A stretch of 6,095 nt of DNA, taken from the NCBI GenBank assembly GCA_002345025.1, contig DDUX01000132.1, positions 1 through 6,095 on the forward strand, written 5' to 3'. Source of the DNA: Candidatus Accumulibacter iunctus (GTDB taxonomy: Bacteria; Pseudomonadota; Gammaproteobacteria; Burkholderiales; Rhodocyclaceae). The notes beneath the pieces are model-generated. The model worked only from the letters and a program-made list of their open reading frames with translations. It ran no database searches and was not told the DNA's origin. Position numbers and translations under genes: made by a program. This document shows, piece after piece, positions 1 to 5,259 of this stretch (positions within the stretch are counted from its first letter, which is position 1; every line of letters starts with the position of its first letter).

Positions 1-48
1 GCTGTCGCCGGCATGGTCGAGGTAGTAGGCGTCGTTGCCGTCGCCGCC
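1..48 (-). repeat. Start of RTX super-repeat module 3 of gene A (cut by window edge)
   Basis: The last 16 visible codons read GGDGNDAYYLDHAGDS, the first residues of a third module copy, 528 bp after the start of module 2. It shows that the module array continues beyond the left edge; the total number of copies cannot be told. Confidence 0.85.
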
Positions 49-3000
49 GATCAGGCTGTCGGCGCCGGTACCGCCCCAAAGCGTGTCATTGCCGACACCG
101 CCATCGAGGGTGTCGTTGCCGGCGCCGCCGTCGAGGAAGTCGTTGCCTTGCGCGCCGGCAAGGACGTTGGCGTTGCCGTCGCCGCGCAGCAGGTCGTTGT
201 AGGTCGAGCCGGTGAGGTTCTCGATGTTGATCAGCGTGTCGCTGCCTGAACCGCCGGTCGCCTGCGCGCCACTGATCGCGAGGCTGACGCTGACGCCGCT
301 GCTGGTGCCGTAGAGGTAGCTGACGGTATCGCTGCCGCCGGCGCCGTCGAGGACGTTGTTGCCGGTTCCAGCCTCGAGAATGTTGGCGAGGCCGTTGCCG
401 GCGAGGTTCGCGGCGGCGGCGGTGAGGATGCGGCCGTTCTCGACGTGGGCGCCGAGGGTGTGCGCGGCGAGATAGCTGAAGACCTGGTCGGTGCCGCCGC
501 TCGCCGGGTTGGCGTTGGTCTCGCTGACACTGTCGCCAACGTTATCGAGGTAGTAGGCGTCGTTGCCGTCGCCGCCGACCAGGCTGTCGGCGCCGGTACC
601 GCCCCAGAGCGTGTCGGTGCCGGCGCCGCCATCGAGGGTGTCGCTGCCGGCGCCGCCGTCGAGGAAGTCGTTGCCCTGTCCGCCGGCGAGGACGTTCGCG
701 TTGCCGTCGCCGCGCAGCAGGTCGTTGTAGGTCGAGCCGCTGAGGTTCTCGATGCTGATCAGCGTGTCGCTGCCGGATCCGCCTGTGGTTTGCGCGCCGG
801 CGATGGCGAGACTGACGCTGACGCCGGCGCTCGCGCCGTAGAGGTAACTGACGGTGTCGCTGCCGCCGGCGCCGTCGAGGACGTTGTTGCCGGTGCCCGC
901 CTCGAGGCGGTTGTCGAGGCCGTTGCCGGCGAGATTGGCGGCGCTGGTGGCGAGGATCCGTCCGTTCTCGACGTTGGCGCCGAGGGTGTAGCTGGCGAGG
1001 GTGGTGCGAACGAGGTCAGTGCCGCCAGCGGCCGCAGCGTTGGTCTCGCTGACGACGTCGTCGACGTCCTCGACGTAGTAGAGATCGTTGCCGTCGCCTC
1101 CGGTGAGGGTGTCGGCGCCAGAACCGCCGTCAAGGGTGTCGTTGCCACCCAAGCCGTCGATGAAGTTGTCGTGAGGGCCACCGAAGAGATGATCGTCGCC
1201 GTCGGTGCCGGTCAGCGGCCTGACGTCAATGGTGATCAGGTTCGGCGTCGGGTCGAGGTCGGCACCGCCATTGGCCGTGCCGCCGCCGTCCTGGACCTGG
1301 AAACTGAAGCTGGCGTAGCCGGTGCCGCTGTCGCTTCCGGTCGGAGTGAAAACCAAGTGGCCGGCGGCGATGTCGGCGGCGGCGACCATCTGGCCGGCCG
1401 TGACCAGGACGCCCGACAGGGTCAGGCTGCCGGCGGTGGGCAGCGTGCTGATGCGGATGCCGGCGAAGGAGTCGGCGGGAACGTCGCTCGGGTCGGCGAA
1501 GGGAAAATCGGTGATGGCGAAGACGTACGGCCAATCCTCGCTGGTCGCGACCGTCCGGTCGCTGCCAGCCGGCGCCGAATGGAAGTGCTCGTCAGCGCCG
1601 CCCGGCGCATACCGGTCGTCGACATGGGGGTTGGCGAGACTGACGACGTCACTCCACGGGCTGCCCAGCGCGCCGGCGTTGCCACCCCACAACGATTCAC
1701 CCCAAGTGATCACCGAGCCGTCGGCGCGCACTGCCGCAAAGGCGCCGTCGGTCGAAAACACCTGCGTCACGTCGATCGTCCCGTCGAGGTATCTGGCCAC
1801 GGCACTGCTGTTGCCTCCGTAGCGGGATTCTCCCCAGGTGACCAGCGAGCCGTCGGCGCGCAGGGCGGCAAAGGCGTACGTGGTCGCGAACACCTGTGTC
1901 ACGTCGATCGTCCCGTCGATCCGGGTGGCCACCGCGCTGCTGTCGCCGCCGTAGCCCGAGTTTCCCCAGGTGACCAGCGAGCCGTCGGCGCGCAAGGCGG
2001 CAAAGGCTCCTCCGTAGGTCGAACAGACCTGCGTCACATCGAGCGTGCCGTCGATCTGTGCCGCCACCGTGCTGCTGTCGCCGCCGTAAGCGGCATCGCC
2101 CCACGAGATCAGCGAGCCGTCGGCGCGCAAGGCGGCAAAGGCAGTGGCTGTCGAAAACACCTGCGTCACATCGATCGTGCCGTCGATCGCTGCCGCCACC
2201 GTGCTGCTGTTGCCGCCGGACCAGGGATCGCCCCAGGTGATCAGCGAGCCATCCGTGCGCAATGCGGCAAAGGCGGAGACCGTCGAGAACAGGTGGCTTA
2301 CGTCGATCGTGCCGTTGATCTGTGACGCCACCGCGCTGCTGTTGCCGCCGTAAGCAGAGTCGCCCCAGGTGACGACCGAGCCGTCGGCACGCACTGCGGC
2401 AAAAGCGGAGTCCGTGGACGACAGCTGCGTGACGTCGATCGTGCCGTCGATCTGCGCCGCCACCGTGCTGCTGTCGCCACCGTGCGAGGAAATCCCCCAG
2501 GCGACCACCGAGCCGTCGCTGCGCAATGCGGCAAAGGCCCAGAACGTCGAGACCACCTGCGTGACGTCGATGGTGCCGTCGATCTGCGCTGCCACCGTGC
2601 TGCTGTCGCCGCCGCCCCAGGACTGTCCCCAAGTGACCAGCGAGCCGTCGCTGCGCAACGCCGCGAAGGCTCCGCCGTAGGTCGAGAACACCTGCGTGAC
2701 GTCGATCGTGCCGTCGATCCGTGCCGCCACCGTGCTGCTGTCGCCGCCGTAAGAAGAATCGCCCCAGGCGACCACCGAGCCGTCGGCGCGCAAGGCGGCG
2801 AAGGCTTCCGCCGTCGACCATACCTGCGTCACGTCGATCGCGCCGTCGATCTGTGGCGCCACCGCGCTGCTGTTGCCGCCAGACGAGGAATTCCCCCAGG
2901 TGACCAGCGACCCATCGGCACGCAACGCGGCGAAGGCCGAGCCGGTGGCAAACACCTGCGTCACGTCGACCGTTCCGTCGATAAGGCGTGCCGTACCGAT

Positions 3001-4809
3001 GTTGCCGCCTTTATCGGGAGCGCCCCAGGTGACCAGCGAGCCGTCGGCGCGCAATGCGGTAAAGGCTTCCTCCGTCGAAAGCACCTGCGCCACGTCGATC
3101 GTGCCGTCGAGCTGCGCTGCCACCGCGCTGCTGTCGCCGCCAGCGGCGGAAGCCCCCCAGGTGACCACTGATCCGTCGGCGCGCAACGCCGCAAAGGCAT
3201 ACAGCGTCGAAAACACCTGCGCCACGTCGGTCGTGCCGTCGAGCTGCGCCGCGACGGCGCTGCTGTTGCCGCCATGGGCGGAACTCCCCCAGGTGACGAC
3301 CGAGCCGTCGGCACGCAACGCGGCGAAGGCGGAGTCCGTCGACAACACCTGCGTCACGTCGATCGTGCCGTCGAGCTGCGCCGCCACCGTGCTGCTGTCG
3401 CCGCCGCGCCCGGGATCCCCCCAGGTGACCAGCGAACCGTCAGCGCGCAACGCCGCAAAGGCAGAGCCGGTCGAAAACACTCGCGTGACGTCGATCGTGC
3501 CGTCGAGCTGCGCCGCTACGGCGCTGCCGTTGCCGCCGTATGCGGAATTCCCCCAGGTGACGACCGAGCCGTCGGCGCGCAATGCGGCAAAGGCAGCGTA
3601 CGTCGAAAATACCTGCGTGACGTCGATCGTGCCGTCGAGCTGTGCCGAAACCGCGCTGCTGTTGCCGCCGGACGCGGAGTCGCCCCAGGTGACGAGCGAG
3701 CCGTCGGTGCGCAAAGCGGCAAAGGCATAGCCGGTCGAAAACACCTGCGTGACGGCCATCGTGCCGTCGAGCTGTCCTGCCACCGCGCTGCTGTCGCCGC
3801 CGTGCGAGGGGCTTCCCCAGGTGAGCAGCGAGCCATCGGCGCGCAATGCGGCGAAGGCGCGGTCCGTCGAAAACACCTGCGTCACGTCGACCGTTCCGTC
3901 GAGCTGCCCTGCAACCGCGCTGCTGTCGCCGCCGAAGGAGGGGTTTCCCCAGGTGAGCAGCGAGCCGTCGGCGCGCAACGCGGCGAAGGCGTAGCCGGTC
4001 GAAAAGACCTGCGTCACGTCGATCGTGCCATCGATCTGTGCCGCCACCGGGCTGCTGTCGCCGCCCCGCGAGGGATCCCCCCAGGGAACCAGCGAACCGT
4101 CGGCGCGCAGCGCCGCGAAGGCAGCGCGCGTCGAGAAAATCTGCGTCACCTCGGTCGTGCCGTCGAGCTGTGCCGCGACCGCGCCGCTGTCGCCGCCGTA
4201 CGCAGGATCTCCCCAGCTGAGCACCGAGCCGTCGGCGCGAATCGCCGCAAAGGCTGCCAGATTGCGCCACTCGCCCGGGCTGTGCCCGGGGAACGAGAGT
4301 GGCAGGCGGGTGATGCTCAGGCCAAGAAGTCCCAGCCACTGTGGCGCCGCCAGCGCTGGTGTGCAGCGTTCGCCGACGTCGAGCCGCCAGCCGCCGCCGA
4401 GATCGGCATGACCGACCGGCGTCGACGAGGCGGCGACCGGCTTGCCGAAGGCCGCAGCCAGCGCGGCGACGAAGGCGCCGCCAACCGTGCCGAACCCGAC
4501 TTCGCAGCCATAAATCTGCACATCGCCGTCAACGGCGAGCGCCTGGCCGATCGCTGCGGCTTCGGGGCCGAACGCGGCCAGCGTTTCTTGCGTCAGCTCG
4601 TCGCTGCCCAGTTGCAGCGCACCCGGGCGACCGTGGGCGATGAGCCGGATCGATGCGAGATCACGCAGGCCGCCGAGGGCCGCGTGGACCTGCCGCAGCC
4701 CGCCCTCAAGTCGATCGATGACCGCATGGCGGGCGTCTGGCCCGAGGGCGGCGAGAAGCGGCCCGCGATCATCGACCCGCTCATCGACGAAGACAAAGGT
4801 CTTGCACAT
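1..4809 (-). CDS. Giant DUF4347 / WG-repeat / cadherin-like / RTX protein, N-terminal 1603 residues (3' end outside window)
   Basis: One minus-strand frame is open from the ATG at 4809-4807 to the window edge, 1603 codons with no stop. The start is chosen because GGGAG lies 6 nt upstream and the DUF4347 fold begins at once (MCKTFVFVDE). No ATG occurs further upstream in frame before the stop at 4965-4963. Domain order: DUF4347 (residues ~4-145); linker (~146-185); twenty 44-residue WG repeats (186-1044); linker; cadherin-like domain (~1084-1196); RTX nonapeptides of the G-G-x-G-x-D type interleaved with 175-176-residue modules (from ~1197). RTX repeats in known families bind Ca2+ and fold outside the cell after type I secretion. 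I therefore infer a huge secreted or surface-attached protein, perhaps an adhesin, but ligand and function are unknown. The secretion signal should lie beyond the window. I read only three lysines (3, 123 and one in repeat 10). Gene B, upstream on the same strand, has related modules. Confidence 0.93.
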   Translation of the reverse strand, partial: MCKTFVFVDERVDDRGPLLAALGPDARHAVIDRLEGGLRQVHAALGGLRDLASIRLIAHGRPGALQLGSDELTQETLAAFGPEAAAIGQALAVDGDVQIYGCEVGFGTVGGAFVAALAAAFGKPVAASSTPVGHADLGGGWRLDVGERCTPALAAPQWLGLLGLSITRLPLSFPGHSPGEWRNLAAFAAIRADGSVLSWGDPAYGGDSGAVAAQLDGTTEVTQIFSTRAAFAALRADGSLVPWGDPSRGGDSSPVAAQIDGTIDVTQVFSTGYAFAALRADGSLLTWGNPSFGGDSSAVAGQLDGTVDVTQVFSTDRAFAALRADGSLLTWGSPSHGGDSSAVAGQLDGTMAVTQVFSTGYAFAALRTDGSLVTWGDSASGGNSSAVSAQLDGTIDVTQVFSTYAAFAALRADGSVVTWGNSAYGGNGSAVAAQLDGTIDVTRVFSTGSAFAALRADGSLVTWGDPGRGGDSSTVAAQLDGTIDVTQVLSTDSAFAALRADGSVVTWGSSAHGGNSSAVAAQLDGTTDVAQVFSTLYAFAALRADGSVVTWGASAAGGDSSAVAAQLDGTIDVAQVLSTEEAFTALRADGSLVTWGAPDKGGNIGTARLIDGTVDVTQVFATGSAFAALRADGSLVTWGNSSSGGNSSAVAPQIDGAIDVTQVWSTAEAFAALRADGSVVAWGDSSYGGDSSTVAARIDGTIDVTQVFSTYGGAFAALRSDGSLVTWGQSWGGGDSSTVAAQIDGTIDVTQVVSTFWAFAALRSDGSVVAWGISSHGGDSSTVAAQIDGTIDVTQLSSTDSAFAAVRADGSVVTWGDSAYGGNSSAVASQINGTIDVSHLFSTVSAFAALRTDGSLITWGDPWSGGNSSTVAAAIDGTIDVTQVFSTATAFAALRADGSLISWGDAAYGGDSSTVAAQIDGTLDVTQVCSTYGGAFAALRADGSLVTWGNSGYGGDSSAVATRIDGTIDVTQVFATTYAFAALRADGSLVTWGESRYGGNSSAVARYLDGTIDVTQVFSTDGAFAAVRADGSVITWGESLWGGNAGALGSPWSDVVSLANPHVDDRYAPGGADEHFHSAPAGSDRTVATSEDWPYVFAITDFPFADPSDVPADSFAGIRISTLPTAGSLTLSGVLVTAGQMVAAADIAAGHLVFTPTGSDSGTGYASFSFQVQDGGGTANGGADLDPTPNLITIDVRPLTGTDGDDHLFGGPHDNFIDGLGGNDTLDGGSGADTLTGGDGNDLYYVEDVDDVVSETNAAAAGGTDLVRTTLASYTLGANVENGRILATSAANLAGNGLDNRLEAGTGNNVLDGAGGSDTVSYLYGASAGVSVSLAIAGAQTTGGSGSDTLISIENLSGSTYNDLLRGDGNANVLAGGQGNDFLDGGAGSDTLDGGAGTDTLWGGTGADSLVGGDGNDAYYLDNVGDSVSETNANPASGGTDQVFSYLAAHTLGAHVENGRILTAAAANLAGNGLANILEAGTGNNVLDGAGGSDTVSYLYGTSSGVSVSLAISGAQATGGSGSDTLINIENLTGSTYNDLLRGDGNANVLAGAQGNDFLDGGAGNDTLDGGVGNDTLWGGTGADSLIGGDGNDAYYLDHAGDS
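49..576 (-). repeat. RTX super-repeat module 2 of gene A (176 aa)
   Basis: A second copy of the module, 528 bp long. It starts GGDGNDAYYLDNVGDSVSE and ends with an RTX block (about 49-183) containing LAGAQGNDFLDGG and NDTLWGG. It aligns without gaps to the terminal module of gene B at a constant offset of 5520 bp. I count about 40 mismatches over the 335 bases 241-575 versus 5761-6095, about 88% identity. Confidence 0.9.
577..1101 (-). repeat. RTX super-repeat module 1 of gene A (175 aa)
   Basis: The module runs from GGDGNDLYYVEDVDDVVSE through TLGANVENGRIL, NLAGNGLDNRLEAGTGNNVL, SDTVSYLYGASAGVSVSL and SDTLISIENLSGSTYNDLL. It ends in five or six RTX nonapeptides (about 577-711). The non-nonapeptide parts are the usual filler seen between RTX blocks in proteobacterial RTX proteins. 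It differs from module 2 mainly at the start (LYYVED versus AYYLDN) and is one codon shorter. Confidence 0.9.
1102..1212 (-). other. First RTX nonapeptide block of gene A
   Basis: Immediately after the cadherin-like domain the protein reads TGTDGDDHLFGG, then NFIDGLGGNDTLDGG and SGADTLTGG. These are consecutive Gly-Gly-x-Gly-x-Asp-type units that in solved RTX proteins form a Ca2+-binding parallel beta roll. The block opens the RTX part of the protein and leads directly into the first 175-residue module. Confidence 0.88.
1222..1560 (-). other. Cadherin-like (Ig-fold) domain of gene A (residues ~1084-1196)
   Basis: The segment starts DRTVATSEDWPYVF, continues through FADPSDVPADSF, IRISTLPTAGSLTLSG and AAADIAAGHLVFTP, and ends with FSFQVQDGG and PNLITIDV. 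This is the strand pattern of the cadherin-like domains that recur in bacterial giant adhesins and RTX proteins. Only one copy is present, between the WG array and the RTX region. In relatives such domains act as Ca2+-stabilised extracellular spacers or sugar/protein binders; here it could simply be a spacer. Confidence 0.8.
1678..4254 (-). repeat. Tandem array of 20 WG repeats, ~132 bp / 44 aa each, in gene A
   Basis: Units begin at residues 186, 230, 274, 318, 362, 406, 450, 494, 538, 582, 625, 669, 714, 758, 802, 846, 890, 935, 979 and 1023. Seventeen of the 19 full-spaced units are 44 residues; units 12 and 17 are 45 (extra Gly before the next Ala-Phe), and unit 10 is 43. Unit 20 is cut after its G-G-N. 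Near-invariant positions are AFAALRADGS at 1-10, T-W-G at 13-15, G-G-(D/N)-S-S at 20-24, D-G-T-I-D-V-T-Q-V at 31-39 and S-T at 41-42. Positions 16-19 and 43-44 vary strongly. The pattern is RCC1-like (Gly-rich, W-G, about 50 residues per blade), so a beta-propeller or related beta solenoid is plausible but not shown. Spacing is a multiple of three throughout, so the frame is kept. Confidence 0.95.
4375..4800 (-). other. DUF4347 domain of gene A (residues ~4-145)
   Basis: The segment matches what I know of DUF4347, a domain found at the N-terminus of giant RTX and cadherin-like proteins. An initial strand reads TFVFVD. A central strand reads IRLIAHGRPGALQLG, with His59-Gly60. A second core strand reads DGDVQIYGCEVG, with Cys102. 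A closing stretch reads PVAASSTPVGHADLGGGW. A hydrophobic strand ending in H-G, followed by a second ending in G-C, is also the layout of caspase-like (clan CD) peptidases. Proteolytic activity is only an inference. The domain is followed by a linker ending in W-R-N-L-A before the first repeat. Confidence 0.85.
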
Positions 4810-4815
4810 GCAACT

Positions 4816-4820
4816 CTCCC
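4816..4820 (-). promoter_or_regulatory. Shine-Dalgarno site of gene A
   Basis: The minus strand reads GGGAGAGTTGC directly before the ATG; the GGGAG core ends 6 nt from the start codon. It supports the start at 4809 over the possible TTG codons further upstream. Confidence 0.7.
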
Positions 4821-4840
4821 AACATTCTCCTGCGTGATCG

Positions 4841-4869
4841 CCTCCGACCCGTCGCGCCGGGCGCGGAGG
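4841..4869 (-). promoter_or_regulatory. GC-rich hairpin in the gene A leader
   Basis: Outer arms 4864-4869 and 4841-4846 (CCTCCG / CGGAGG) and inner arms 4858-4861 and 4848-4851 (CCCG / CGGG) make a 10-bp stem. It has a small internal bulge and a 6-nt loop. It ends about 31 nt before the gene A ATG, so it could affect mRNA stability or translation. No U-run follows, so it is unlikely to be an attenuator. In DNA this GC-rich, such stems also occur by chance. Confidence 0.3.
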
Positions 4870-4968
4870 GCGTCGGTCGCGCCAGCATCGGGACCATCTG
4901 GCGGGTGCGTTCTCCAAATCTCCGGCAGACCGCTTCAAGAAGCCTAGCGCAGTGGCTGACTCTCACCA

Positions 4969-4974
4969 AATATA
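4969..4974 (-). promoter_or_regulatory. Candidate -10 box (TATATT) for gene A
   Basis: The minus strand reads TATATT, five of six matches to the sigma-70 -10 consensus, in the only AT-rich patch of the intergenic region. No good -35 hexamer lies 16-18 nt upstream (the bases there are CGCGGC). If used, transcription would start near 4962 and give a leader of about 150 nt before the gene A start. This is a candidate only. Confidence 0.35.
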
Positions 4975-4998
4975 CTGCGGCCCGAATCACAGCCGCGT

Positions 4999-5013
4999 GA
5001 TGAAATTTTCATC
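4999..5013. promoter_or_regulatory. Perfect 7+7 inverted repeat, candidate regulator-binding site
   Basis: Arms GATGAAA (4999-5005) and TTTCATC (5007-5013) flank a single central base. The centre lies about 44 bp upstream of the start predicted from the TATATT box. That is near the position where class II activators overlap a missing -35 element. The repeat cannot be assigned to a regulator family from the sequence. Confidence 0.4.
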
Positions 5014-5220
5014 CGGCGGAAATTGTCGATGCGATGCGCCTTGCCGTGAGACTCGCGTCTGCGACCTGTGCATCTCCCGTCTCGCGTGCGCGGGAGCACG
5101 GCCAGGGATGAGGGGAACGGCCTTGACTCCGATGATCGCAGCTGTCTCGGCAGTGATGACCGCTCTGGGGTCGGTTGCGTGTTCGGAGTTGCTCGCTGCC
5201 GGTAGTCTTCTGGCTGCCGC

Positions 5221-5247
5221 CCGGCAGACCGTACCGTGGTCCGCCGG
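5221..5247 (-). terminator. Stem-loop 12 nt after the gene B stop, possible terminator
   Basis: Arms 5247-5238 and 5230-5221 pair over 10 bp (nine Watson-Crick pairs and one G-U) around a 7-nt loop. The stem is very GC-rich and starts 12 nt after the TGA. No U-run follows on the minus strand (next bases GCGGCAGCC), so it is not a classical intrinsic terminator. It could be a Rho-assisted terminator or a 3' end stabiliser. A competing smaller hairpin (CTGCC / GGCAG, 5214-5227) overlaps one arm. Confidence 0.45.
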
Positions 5248-5259
5248 GGCCGGCAGTGA

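Larger units (their letters stand above)
4810..5259. other. Intergenic region between gene B and gene A
   Basis: This 450-bp stretch holds no ORF I would accept as a gene. Reading leftwards (minus strand) it has the post-stop stem-loop (5247-5221), a weak 6-bp stem with an 11-nt loop (5074-5079 / 5091-5096), an AT-rich island with an inverted repeat and TATATT box (about 5013-4965), a GC-rich leader hairpin (4869-4841), and the ribosome binding site (4820-4816). The base composition of the island contrasts sharply with the GC-rich coding DNA on both sides. I see no tRNA, riboswitch or IS end. Confidence 0.7.

Noticed and set aside
445..2325. Long plus-strand open frame (626 codons) antisense to gene A
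   Set aside because: It lies opposite the RTX, cadherin-like and WG-repeat coding DNA. Its openness comes from high GC and a repeat period divisible by three. The protein is low-complexity Val/Ala/Gly text followed by periodic Arg-rich repeats, with no recognisable domain.
1697..2821. Minus-strand 374-codon frame inside the WG array, and a similar 299-codon frame at 3440-4339
   Set aside because: They are out-of-frame readings of the repeats, Arg-rich and periodic, and lie wholly within the continuous frame of gene A.
1678..4254. CRISPR array or other non-coding tandem repeat
   Set aside because: The units are contiguous 132-bp coding repeats in one frame. There are no short identical repeats separated by unique spacers, and variation follows codon structure.
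4781..4825. Possible short upstream ORF (MLGELHVQDLCLRR) overlapping the gene A start
   Set aside because: Its ATG (4825-4823) has AGGAG only about 1 nt upstream, too close for normal initiation. The 14-codon peptide has no attenuator features. It is more likely a by-product of purine-rich leader sequence.
3274..4947. Long plus-strand open frame (557 codons) antisense to the WG array and DUF4347
   Set aside because: Same cause: a mirror of the 132-bp repeat. The minus-strand frame has recognisable domains, a Shine-Dalgarno site and a sensible start; this one has none.
5125..5130. TTGACT on the plus strand as a -35 element
   Set aside because: No -10 box at proper spacing and no credible plus-strand gene downstream.
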